The translations under genes and the position numbers were made by a program. DNA of 64,000 nucleotides from Candidatus Nitrospira allomarina (GTDB taxonomy: Bacteria > Nitrospirota > Nitrospiria > Nitrospirales > UBA8639): positions 927,001 to 991,000 of the forward strand of contig NZ_CP116967.1 of NCBI RefSeq assembly GCF_032050975.1. Direction: 5' to 3'. The notes beneath the pieces are model-generated. The model saw only the letters and a program-made list of their open reading frames with translations. It did no database searches and was not told the origin of the DNA. This document shows positions 1 through 8,531 of this stretch, piece after piece. Positions within the stretch are counted from its first letter, which is position 1. Each line of letters starts with the position of its first letter.

Positions 1-1
1 A

Positions 2-364
2 ATGCTGGTGTGGGGCTTCGTGATTTCAACCGTTGTCCTCTGGCACGGCACCTTCACCATCAACTCACTTTCCCACCTTTTCGGTAGCCGACGCTATCCA
101 ACATCGGACCATAGCCGGAACAACTTCCTTCTGGCCATCATCACCCTAGGTGAAGGATGGCACAATAACCATCATCAATATTGCAGCTCCGCCCGGCAAG
201 GATTTCGATGGTGGGAAATCGATGTCACCTATTACCTGCTGGAAGGACTCCAACTTTTCGGGATCATTTGGGATATTCGACCAGTCCCCGCATGGGTACT
301 GAATCACCCAAGTCTTGAACAGGTGGACGAGGATACTGATTCTGCCGAAAAGATGGCGATGTAG
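2..364 (+). CDS. acyl-CoA/fatty-acid desaturase, C-terminal part (5' cut by window edge)
   Basis: This is the C-terminal end of a membrane fatty-acid desaturase of the delta-9 (stearoyl-CoA desaturase-like) type, which introduces a double bond into an acyl chain using a di-iron centre. The third histidine box is visible as GEGWHNNHH at residues 51-58 of the visible frame. It is preceded by a hydrophobic segment (residues 1-20) and a conserved NSLSHLFG stretch. The open frame reaches the left window edge, so the first ATG at base 2 is probably internal and the two upstream histidine boxes lie outside the window. A stop follows about 60 residues after the histidine box, usual for the family. 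The family call is firm; chain-length and acyl-CoA versus acyl-lipid specificity cannot be told. Confidence 0.85.
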   Translation: MLVWGFVISTVVLWHGTFTINSLSHLFGSRRYPTSDHSRNNFLLAIITLGEGWHNNHHQYCSSARQGFRWWEIDVTYYLLEGLQLFGIIWDIRPVPAWVLNHPSLEQVDEDTDSAEKMAM

Positions 365-570
365 ATACACCATTGGTCCCAGGGATGCCTCTTTAAAGTG
401 TCCGGCCATTCATTCATGCCTTTTTTAAATTTCTCTCTCCAGGCCTTCCCTTTTTCACTTTCCTACATCTCACAAACCCAGAATTCGTCATTAATCATGA
501 GGGATGCACCCACTTGGATGGGTGATGTATGATAAGACTATTGGCTGCTGATGCCCTGTGAGGTACGAAC

Positions 571-1593
571 ATGTTCCGCCCTTTTGTCGCTCTGATGACG
601 GTAGTCCTCGTAACCCTTCTCACCCTTTTGCTTGGATATCAAACGTCCTGGCCCTTTTCCATACTTGAACCGAAAGAATCCACAGTTCATCAGTCAGGTG
701 ATCAAATTTCGGTCGCCTTGGATTTAGAGGGTCTCCCCGGAGTCACCAAGGTGAACTACTATTGGTATGGTGAATTTGACGATATGCTGCGAGAATTTGT
801 CGAAGAAAAACTAGCCCTTGTTGCCTCGGCCAAAAACAATCCTCCCTTTGGTGGAAAGATCCCGATACCCAATGAAATGATGGGCACCTATCGGCTTCTG
901 GCTGTGGCCGAACAGGGTGGAAGACAATCCCAACATGAATCCTTGGCCATCTTCGATGAAATCCTGATTCAAATCGAGCCGGCCGCTGAACTCCTGGAAA
1001 TTGACTTTCAAACGGACAAGCCCCTGAAATTGGGACGAGCCAGCGGAACTCGTGTATATGAACAAGTAGACTTTCTCGGAAAAACGTTTGAATTACCAGT
1101 GATTGGGCGATTCTCAGATGGAATCTCCCGTTCCCTTCGGGCACAAAGCACAGGAACCACCTATCAGTCTGCTAACGAAAAAATCATTTCGGTCAACCCC
1201 AATGGGGTGGTCCGGCTGGTGGGGAATGGGGAAACCACGCTCACCGTTAAAAACCGCAATCAAGAGGCCACCCTCGGCATTCTGGTTGAGGTTAACGATG
1301 AACCGAACCAGCCACCGGTTTCGGATCCGGGCAAAACGCAAACGGTCCTTTCGGGAACACGAGTCACCTTGAATGGCTTAAGGAGTTATGATCCCGACGG
1401 CGGCTCCCTCCAGTACCACTGGGAACAAGTACGAGGAAGTAAAGTCCCTTTGCTCGACCCGTATTCCGCACAAGCCAAATTTTTGGCCCCGTTTGTCGTC
1501 GAAGAACGCCTCTTCCGTTTCACGCTCCGAGTTACGGACATTCAAGGTGCCGACAGTCTACCTGCATTTGTCGACGTCCTCATTACGCCCTAG
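571..1593 (+). CDS. membrane-anchored or secreted protein with Ig-like and PKD/K319-like domains
   Basis: A 340-residue exported protein. Residues 5-25 form a hydrophobic signal or anchor helix (VALMTVVLVTLLTLLLGY). The middle (about 150-245) resembles a bacterial Ig-like (BIG) domain: it contains SANEKIISVNPNGVVRLVGNG, the typical pattern of invasin-like repeats. Residues 248-340 resemble a PKD/K319-like fold, with NQPPVSDPG, SYDPDGGSLQYHWEQ and a closing FTLRVTDIQGADS. Such domains mediate extracellular or periplasmic binding; there is no catalytic motif. The start ATG follows a weak purine stretch. It is separated from its neighbours by more than 200 bases and is probably monocistronic. 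The domain call is by pattern only and the ligand is unknown. Confidence 0.7.
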   Translation: MFRPFVALMTVVLVTLLTLLLGYQTSWPFSILEPKESTVHQSGDQISVALDLEGLPGVTKVNYYWYGEFDDMLREFVEEKLALVASAKNNPPFGGKIPIPNEMMGTYRLLAVAEQGGRQSQHESLAIFDEILIQIEPAAELLEIDFQTDKPLKLGRASGTRVYEQVDFLGKTFELPVIGRFSDGISRSLRAQSTGTTYQSANEKIISVNPNGVVRLVGNGETTLTVKNRNQEATLGILVEVNDEPNQPPVSDPGKTQTVLSGTRVTLNGLRSYDPDGGSLQYHWEQVRGSKVPLLDPYSAQAKFLAPFVVEERLFRFTLRVTDIQGADSLPAFVDVLITP

Positions 1594-2376
1594 CGGGAGG
1601 CATCTTATAGGACGTGCAGCGCGAGCCAGAAGCCACAAGAAGCCAAATGTAATCACTCCTTTCCCTAATCACCCCAGACACTCTCAATAGTTGTGCGATC
1701 TTACCCAACTTCCCAATTCCGCGAACATCGCCTTTTCTGGTCGAAATTACTACAGCCGGACGGGAGTCGAGCCCGGGATGAGTTTTTTTAAAACTGCAGT
1801 ACCAAGCTTACTTGGAACAGATTCCCAGGTTTAAACATCTGGCCTTTGAGGACAACATAGGAATCATTAAGTTCTGGTTTTCCATTTTCAAAAAACACAG
1901 GGGAGCCGCTCAACTGTCTGAGCAATAATCTCTTAATTAACCGTGAAACAATGCCCGTCAATGACAAAGTCCAATAAATTTTGATCTTTACATCCCACAA
2001 AGAAGATAGGCCCAGGAAGAAATATACCTCCTAGTCGCCTTAGATCATCGTCAAAGCAAACAGCAAAACGGAAGCCGGCTAGAGACCGTTCGCCATAGGT
2101 TAAATATTTTATCTATACACGAAAAGGCGAAACGAACGTGAACCTCCGTCCTGGTTCCGCTATTGTTTTACAGTTTCGTCGCCGGAGCAGGAAGGTTGAT
2201 TAAGGGAAATAAGGAGCGCAGAAACCTTTTTCTCTATTGAGAGCCAAAATTATGAGTCCTCGCTCAGACCTCCACATGAGTATATGGAAGGCATAGCAAA
2301 TACGGTTATGTGGCGAGATTTGAATCACAAAGGTAGGGGACTGAAGACTGCCATTTGAATGAAAGGGAGATTGCCG
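1594..2376. other. gene-poor spacer, no confident gene
   Basis: About 780 bases with only short open frames. A minus-strand frame at 1788-2000 (70 codons) is the best of them, but it has no convincing start or ribosome binding site and no recognisable family. I see no terminator, tRNA or repeat. Confidence 0.5.
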
Positions 2377-3333
2377 ATGCCCATATTCAAAGCAAGCTGG
2401 TTGAAGGGTGGTTTGGTTGTATTGCCCCTGATTGCACTCACCATGGTGAGTGCATGCCTGGGAAAGTTTGAAACGAAACCGATATTGACCGAACCGTGTC
2501 GCCTGGATTGGCAACAGCAAGCGGGCCTCTCCGAAGTCGATCTTCCTGATTCAACTGGGAGCCCTGGCCTCCCGGTTTTGGTATTTAATATCCATGACCG
2601 CCTTCTTTCCGACTCATTCTTCTCGAGTGAGGCCCATACTGAAGAAGAGATGGCATGCATTGGGGATTTAGCCTCCAAGTTCGATCTTGTGCTGTTTCAA
2701 GAAGCCTTTGTCCGGCCGGCACAACTCGCCCAATACACCAAACATGCCTGGTCATATCACCCATTGTTCACCGAAGGGGGTGGAGGTGACTGGTGGCCTC
2801 TTCGAGACATATGCCACATATGTTTGAGCCCCGGACTCCTGATGCTCGCTCGTGAACAACCTCCGTCTGTCCATTCAGAACCCTATGAGGCCTTTGCTGG
2901 CTGGAATACCGACCTGAATAAAGCCGATGATTTCTTTTCGAAGGGTTTTCAGCTTGTTCAGTTCCCAACATTTTGGGTATTGAATAGTCATATGGACGCC
3001 GGTCGTGGAGAAGCCAGCATTAGGGCCAGAGCGCTACAGTTTAGACAGCTTACTGCCGGCATTAGGCATTTCATTGTTCCTGATGCACCGTTGTTTGTCG
3101 GCATGGATGCGAATCTTCGACCAGACCAGGAAGAACGCGATGCAGAAATTTTGGAAGAATTTCTTACGTCGAATGCCTTAACCCTTGTGCACCAAAGCGG
3201 GCCGGATTTGATTGCCGTCAGAGGAATCCGCACAGAGCACTCACAATCCCTTCCACTCAAAGGCATCCTTAGCGATCACAACGCCCTATCCGTCATTATT
3301 TATCCACCATCCAGATTAGAGTCACAAGATTAA
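2377..3333 (+). CDS. lipoprotein of the endonuclease/exonuclease/phosphatase (DNase I-like) superfamily
   Basis: A 318-residue predicted lipoprotein. The signal peptide ends in the lipobox V-S-A-C (Cys27). The start was placed at ATG 2377 rather than the in-frame ATG 2359 because AAGGGAGA lies 7 bases before 2377. The mature part shows the signatures of the sphingomyelinase/DNase I-like fold in order: VLVFNIHD, FDLVLFQEAF (the metal-binding Glu), LNSHMDAG, VGMDANLRP (the D-x-N pair) and LSDHNALSV (the terminal SDH). These residues are the Mg2+/catalytic set of the superfamily, so the enzyme is probably an active phosphodiesterase or phosphatase in the periplasm or outer membrane. The substrate (sphingomyelin-like lipid, inositol phosphate or nucleic acid) cannot be read from sequence. 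Confidence 0.8.
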   Translation: MPIFKASWLKGGLVVLPLIALTMVSACLGKFETKPILTEPCRLDWQQQAGLSEVDLPDSTGSPGLPVLVFNIHDRLLSDSFFSSEAHTEEEMACIGDLASKFDLVLFQEAFVRPAQLAQYTKHAWSYHPLFTEGGGGDWWPLRDICHICLSPGLLMLAREQPPSVHSEPYEAFAGWNTDLNKADDFFSKGFQLVQFPTFWVLNSHMDAGRGEASIRARALQFRQLTAGIRHFIVPDAPLFVGMDANLRPDQEERDAEILEEFLTSNALTLVHQSGPDLIAVRGIRTEHSQSLPLKGILSDHNALSVIIYPPSRLESQD

Positions 3334-3500
3334 TCAGGCTCCTCAAGCTAGGCATGAAGATGGGATGCAAAATTCCAAAAAATCAACAGAAGACTCGCTT
3401 TCTCATTGGAAGGCCCAATGGGGATTGTCCCATTTTCTGAAGATCCTCAAACTGCCAACAATGCCAAATGGGACGCAGAACAACAACTCAATTGGCAAAA

Positions 3501-5093
3501 TTATATTTTTGTGTTGATGTAGACTTTTACTCCAGGATCGAAATCCTTCCCAAGGGAATCGAACATTTTTTCATCCAGGCTGATGAAACTCGTATCGTTA
3601 TGAAGATTTTCATCCGCTAAAGTCCCCCGGTCAACGATGATAATTTTAGCTAGAGATGATTCCACCTCTTCGACAGTTTGAGACCTTTTCGACCTCCCAT
3701 GATAGGGCACTTGCATCAGGAAGGCGGTATAGGAATCAAGGTTTTCCAACTCGCTTGTCGAAGCAATTGGGCCGCTGATATGAAGGGCGATCAATTTTTC
3801 CTTCAGGATTTTGGCCGCCTGGTAACTTGGTCTCTCCGGGAAAAAGGGTCCGTTAACGAGGGGAAGGAGAAAGGATAAAGAGACAAGAACCAAGCCCATG
3901 ATATGAAGAATCTGTTCTTGACCGGACCGACCCTTGGCCAGATGTCCCACAAAGCCTAAACTCCCGCCAAGAAGAAACGGGTAAATAGAATAATAATATC
4001 GCCTTTCTCCTCCATAACCCGGTAAATAAATCACCACCAGACACCCGATTAATATTGCTGCCCATCGCCAGCGATCCGACCGGATATTCTGTGTCCATGG
4101 AGCATGAAACAAGAATCCAAATATGACCGAGACCAGCCCGATGCCAAGCCAGTCAAAGTCCTTCAACAGGCGTATAGTTTTCATCACATTACTATGGACA
4201 ATCCGCAATTGATGCCGAAAATTCTCTGTACTTTCAATCGGGGACCAGTGTGAGTACTTTTTCGATATTGGATCCTCCCAGGAGGAAACTCGGCCCTGTT
4301 CGGGAATAAGAAAGTCAGTAAAAGTGGGGTGTCCTCGCCCAACACCAGGCGGCCCCATGACGGCATGACTAATTCCTGCACTAGTCGAAAAGGTCAGCCT
4401 TTCATACTTGAGAGACAATACGAAAATCCAAGGCCCGGCAACAAGCATTAACCCGAAAAAGGTAATCGCGGCGCTACGTAGAGCACGAATCGGGCTGGCC
4501 TGCTGACAAACGGTCCATAACCCCCCTGCCGCCACAATCAGAATAAATGCAAATGGCAACCCAGGCGCTTTTGCTAAATAGGCAGCTCCGAATAATATCC
4601 CGGCAGAAAATTGGACGGATGGTTTATTGCACCAATCGGGATGCAAAGTTCGGCTTATGGCTAAACAAAGCATTCCACTCATCAGGAGATCCGGAGTGAT
4701 CCCTTGAACCGCCCAGTGGACACTAAAAAAGGCAACGATTCCAAGAGCCACAAGGACCGCGGAGGACCGGATCCCCAAAATCCGGAAGATCGCCAGACAG
4801 CCCACAAGGTACACAATCGCCGATAGTGCCATGGCCATCTGCGCAGCGGACAATGGTTCGTCCACAAAACCAAGCAACGGGACCATGATCCAACTCAACA
4901 TGGGCCCCCAATAACCGGAAACCGCTAAATCAAGCTGTCCGGATGCATAATATTGGGCAATTCTGATATAGGAAATCCCATCGGTACTGATCCAATCCTG
5001 ATTGACCCAACCAGCCCACAACAGCAACACAATCTGAAGAATAAAGAAGCCGAAACTGGCCTTGGAGATGTCTTGCCGACTCATCTCACCCAT
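3501..5093 (-). CDS. polytopic GT39/ArnT-like membrane glycosyltransferase
   Basis: A 530-residue integral membrane protein with about ten hydrophobic helices, the first at residues 11-30. Just after helix 1 comes ISTDGISYIRIAQYY, whose Asp38 fits the conserved acidic residue of GT-C fold enzymes (protein mannosyltransferase, ArnT and PMT_2 families) that use polyprenyl-phosphate sugars. A second loop contains QGITPDLLMSG and the C-terminal third is a soluble periplasmic domain. The GT-C type call is reasonably safe, but donor and acceptor are unknown. Downstream on the same strand of the UbiA/HAD pair, though 549 bases away, it may use the polyprenyl-phosphate sugar that pair helps to make (inference). 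ATG 5093 is followed by a second ATG three codons later, and either may be used. Confidence 0.75.
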   Translation of the reverse strand: MGEMSRQDISKASFGFFILQIVLLLWAGWVNQDWISTDGISYIRIAQYYASGQLDLAVSGYWGPMLSWIMVPLLGFVDEPLSAAQMAMALSAIVYLVGCLAIFRILGIRSSAVLVALGIVAFFSVHWAVQGITPDLLMSGMLCLAISRTLHPDWCNKPSVQFSAGILFGAAYLAKAPGLPFAFILIVAAGGLWTVCQQASPIRALRSAAITFFGLMLVAGPWIFVLSLKYERLTFSTSAGISHAVMGPPGVGRGHPTFTDFLIPEQGRVSSWEDPISKKYSHWSPIESTENFRHQLRIVHSNVMKTIRLLKDFDWLGIGLVSVIFGFLFHAPWTQNIRSDRWRWAAILIGCLVVIYLPGYGGERRYYYSIYPFLLGGSLGFVGHLAKGRSGQEQILHIMGLVLVSLSFLLPLVNGPFFPERPSYQAAKILKEKLIALHISGPIASTSELENLDSYTAFLMQVPYHGRSKRSQTVEEVESSLAKIIIVDRGTLADENLHNDTSFISLDEKMFDSLGKDFDPGVKVYINTKI

Positions 5094-5642
5094 TAGACAT
5101 ACCCATTTTTAGTAAAATTCTCTGAAAACAGACGGCTCCTAAACGGGCCCTTCCTCCAATTTTTATCTCAAATACGGTTCGGGATTTCGCATTCCGTAAT
5201 CTCATCATCTTTTTGCCCCCTTACATTCATTCATAACCAGCACTCCGGATGCTTCCCAACGCCGGGAGCTCCACACGAAAAGTCCTAATGTTCAAAGGTC
5301 GTGATTTCCTCATGCTTGAATCTCAACATTCAAAAACCCTTCGTAATTTCGCCAGGTATTGGGGGCAGAGTCGTCTCAGCGGTCAACACGATTCCACATC
5401 GTGAAAATATCATCCCATGCCAGAATATTTTGCTCGGGGAAGCATTTGACGCTTTAATGACTTCAATGTCCCCCAACGCTCGGCTGGTCACGCGGGTCAC
5501 AAAATTTTGTTTATTTATTCGGAAATTCTGCTTAAGACTGAAGGAATGTTTGGTGGCTACTGGGACATCGCCAGACGAAAATATATACACAAACTAACTC
5601 CTCAGATATCCTTGACTCATTTTTTAGTCAGATAGCGGTGAC
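5094..5642. other. gene-poor spacer
   Basis: About 550 bases between two minus-strand genes. Overlapping short frames on both strands (5301-5597 + and 5330-5590 -) lack ribosome binding sites and resemble no family I know. No hairpin or repeat stands out. Confidence 0.5.
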
Positions 5643-6632
5643 TTACTTTTCACCAATAGTCCAAAGAGGTGGAATGAGAGCCGGATTAACATTAAACAAC
5701 TCATACAAAAACGGGATCTCAGAAAACATAAGCAGGAGAAAGAGCATCGTGCTCAATCCAACATAAAGAACAAAGCCGCCTTCCTTGTATAATTTTTCGG
5801 GATTTTGAACGGGACTATCCTCCAACAAACCAACTTTAAGATAATACGTCAAAAACCCGGCACCTATGGGGACAAAAAGAATTAATTCCATATGATATCG
5901 GACAAGAAATATTCCAGACACAAAAGAACAGGCCATCGCATAGAAGAACATACTGAGCAATAGACGGTTTTCTGTGTAATACCCGAACGATTTACGATAC
6001 CCCCGTGCACGTATCGGGTCACCTATACGTCGATACTCGGCAAATCGCTTAGTGGCCATGAAAAATGCGCCGACCATCCAGTATGCCAATACCAGGGATA
6101 GTGGAGGGATGCTGTTGGTTACAAGTGCAAACCACCCAAGCAACAACCGAATCGGATTATTCAGTGCCTCAGAAAGTACATCTAAATAAGGTAGTTCTTT
6201 CGTCCGTATCGGCGGAATATTGTAAATTAGGCCGCTCAACAAAAAAACGAGGGCTGTGGTTCCAAAATACGCATTTAGGGAAAAAGCAAGAACGATCCCT
6301 GAAGTCCCCAATAAAAACCATTCCAGCCAGGCCCAATTAGGTTTGACCTTCCCGGAAGGAACGGGACGGTCTTTTTTCACTGGATGGAGACGGTCATAAG
6401 GGGCATCAAGAAGCTCGTTTACCACATAATTGCTTGAGGCAACCAAACAGGTAGCTACAACAGCCAGAAGCAATGGGGGAAGACTAGCCCAGGCAAAGAG
6501 TTCCGGCTCATAAAACAGGGCCAGCACGATGCCCAGAATCATAAAGACATTTTTAAACCAGTGGTCGATCCTGGCGATCTGGACATAAGGCCAGAGTACC
6601 CGAAAAAAATTAGATGGTTGAGTGGATAACAT
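5643..6632 (-). CDS. UbiA-family prenyltransferase, decaprenyl-phosphate phosphoribosyltransferase type
   Basis: A 329-residue membrane protein with 8-9 helices. The first aspartate-rich motif is seen at residues 72-90: NELLDAPYDRLHPVKKDRP. The D-x-x-x-D-R-x-H-P-x-K-x-x-R-P form is typical of the branch that transfers 5-phosphoribose to a polyprenyl phosphate (DPPR synthase) rather than of ubiquinone UbiA. The second motif region follows FMATKRFAEYR. In mycobacteria this step feeds decaprenyl-phospho-arabinose synthesis; in other bacteria the role is less clear. The gene overlaps the end of the upstream HAD gene by 23 bases, implying translational coupling. The substrate call is by motif only; some homologues are annotated simply as UbiA prenyltransferases. 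Confidence 0.8.
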   Translation of the reverse strand: MLSTQPSNFFRVLWPYVQIARIDHWFKNVFMILGIVLALFYEPELFAWASLPPLLLAVVATCLVASSNYVVNELLDAPYDRLHPVKKDRPVPSGKVKPNWAWLEWFLLGTSGIVLAFSLNAYFGTTALVFLLSGLIYNIPPIRTKELPYLDVLSEALNNPIRLLLGWFALVTNSIPPLSLVLAYWMVGAFFMATKRFAEYRRIGDPIRARGYRKSFGYYTENRLLLSMFFYAMACSFVSGIFLVRYHMELILFVPIGAGFLTYYLKVGLLEDSPVQNPEKLYKEGGFVLYVGLSTMLFLLLMFSEIPFLYELFNVNPALIPPLWTIGEK

Positions 6633-7338
6633 CGCAAAGACCTCTAAAATTAGTAATCAAACGATATTCTGTTTTTGCACTCGCGTCCAACTCGCGAGGC
6701 GGTCGGCGGGAAAATATCACGTAAGGCATTCCGGCGGCTTTGGCACCACACGCATCGACGTCATACCGATCACCGACATACAACACCTCCCGAGGATCAA
6801 GATTCCAGAGGTAACAGGCATAGAGAAACCCTTTGGGGTTGGGTTTAAACGCATTAATTTCCGGATCCGTGGCGCATAGTTCCACCTCTAGCGGAGCATG
6901 AATCCCTAGCCTTTGCAATTTTTCTCTTACAGGGTAATCAGAAAACACGCCGGTTCGCAGGCCCCTATCAGCCGCTAATTGAAAAAATTCGTTCATGTTA
7001 CGACGCCGACAAATCCTGAGATATTTCAAGGGGCGACGGAACATCCATTCACTCACCACTATTTCCACCTCATTGGGGGTCACACCGACTCGTTCGGCAA
7101 CAAGGGAATATTGCAAATTCACCAAGGGGGTACTTGGATCTTCCATGGTTCGTAACGCTTCACGTCCTTCCCGAAAACATTTCAAAATTCGCCAGACACG
7201 CAGAGCCTTACGAATAGAACCTAATGTAAACGGAACGGTAGATACCTCAAAGGCCATCAGACCCCGTAGAGACTGCTGATGATAGAGGGTTCCGTCAATA
7301 TCGAGCAAAACAGCACGAATCGGGTGAACCAGCTTCAC
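6610..7338 (-). CDS. HAD-superfamily hydrolase, probable sugar-phosphate phosphatase
   Basis: A 242-residue soluble HAD phosphatase. All four motifs are present: I LLDIDGTLY (residues 11-19, nucleophile Asp13 and acid Asp15), II VFSDYP, III NAFKPNPKG (Lys) and IV VGDRYDVDA. A helical cap lies between motifs I and II, as in subclass C1. It is first in the pair with the UbiA prenyltransferase, and the reading frames overlap by 23 bases. Many bacteria carry a HAD domain fused to this type of UbiA protein, so I infer the HAD removes the 5-phosphate from the phosphoribosyl-polyprenyl phosphate product. That specific substrate is inference. Confidence 0.82.
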   Translation of the reverse strand: MKLVHPIRAVLLDIDGTLYHQQSLRGLMAFEVSTVPFTLGSIRKALRVWRILKCFREGREALRTMEDPSTPLVNLQYSLVAERVGVTPNEVEIVVSEWMFRRPLKYLRICRRRNMNEFFQLAADRGLRTGVFSDYPVREKLQRLGIHAPLEVELCATDPEINAFKPNPKGFLYACYLWNLDPREVLYVGDRYDVDACGAKAAGMPYVIFSRRPPRELDASAKTEYRLITNFRGLCDVIHSTI

Positions 7339-8531
7339 GAAACAGTCTACTCCCCATAATCAGAAAAATGGTTATTGAAAAATTGACTCTCAAAAGCCCA
7401 TAAAAACGATATGTAGTGGGCAAATACCTATATCCATCAAGGTACTGGATGATTGTTCAAAAACACCATTCTTGCCATCAAGAATTCCTTGAGGCATTTA
7501 AGCAAGAATTGTTCCGTATTGCTTATAATCGAAGGCCAAAATTACTGGCTGTAATAAAAAAGTTAAAAAAACGAACCACTGGGGGGACCGTAACCGATAG
7601 CGGCCGTTCAGATTACGCATAGGTCCCATTAAGCCAAGTTGAGAACGTTAGACGAGGCCTCATGTCCTCGGTTGGCTCTTCCTGTGAAACACGCTGTTTT
7701 CTGCCGACGGTAGGATAAATGGTGATAGTGATAGTTGGGACTAATTTGTCCTATAAAACCATCGCCCACCATTAACCATTAAAGGGAGACCGTTTTTGAG
7801 CAACTGCCGGTGGGGTAAGACGATTGATCTCCCTAGAATCCCTGTAGGGGTTTTGGATGGTTGTCAGCGCTTTTGCCTTTTTTCTCTCCTCGATAATGAA
7901 GCCGAAAGGCTTGTGGAAACCATTGTCTTTTGCATTTTTTTTGGGGAATAACGATGGCTAGTCGGATAATTTATACATGATTCCTCGTAATCCATGCTGC
8001 AACCGATCATTCTTAGAAAGGGGAAGCTAGATTATGGTCCCTTACTCCAACGGCTGGCTGGGTAACTCGATTGGGTGTCATGAAGCATGAACATTTCAAC
8101 GGGTCGATCATACATAGCAATGATGAATTTTCCAGAGTACAACTCACAACCATTATTTTGAAGGGATGGGCAATTCGTGAATGTTCGTCTGGCTAAATAT
8201 CGTGTATTAGCTCTATCCCCGCTATACTTACACTTGCTTCTGAAAGAAGGCAATTAACACTCCAAATACATGGTCGTCAACACAGTAATACTCTTGTGCA
8301 AGCTGTTCATTGAAGATCTTTGAAGCATGGCCTAGATTTTTTTGGCCCCGTAGGCAAACCCGGTTAACCTTTAGATTGATTTTACTACTTCAAACCTGGC
8401 ATCTTTAAAATTTGAAATAAATCTAGAATGGTTAAATCAGACTAGGTGATCTCTAAAACAATCAATGATTTTTGAGGCGCCGAAATCCCTGGACATATCC
8501 CCCCTGTTCTTTTTCGAGGGAGTACCCACAT
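7339..8531. other. divergent intergenic region of about 1.2 kb, no confident gene
   Basis: Lies between divergently transcribed genes, so it should hold promoters in both directions, but I cannot fix convincing -35/-10 pairs. Short frames (7416-7622 +, 8032-8253 -) have no ribosome binding site and no recognisable family. Small inverted motifs such as CCCTGTAGGGG near 7840 are too short to call. Confidence 0.5.

Noticed and set aside
1788-2000. 70-codon minus-strand frame
   Set aside because: It has a few protein-like stretches (SYVVLKGQMFKPG) but no proper start and no family match I can recall; left as a possible remnant.
7416-7622. 68-codon frame in the divergent intergenic region
   Set aside because: Starts in A+T-rich sequence, lacks a ribosome binding site and resembles no family; could be real but cannot be supported.
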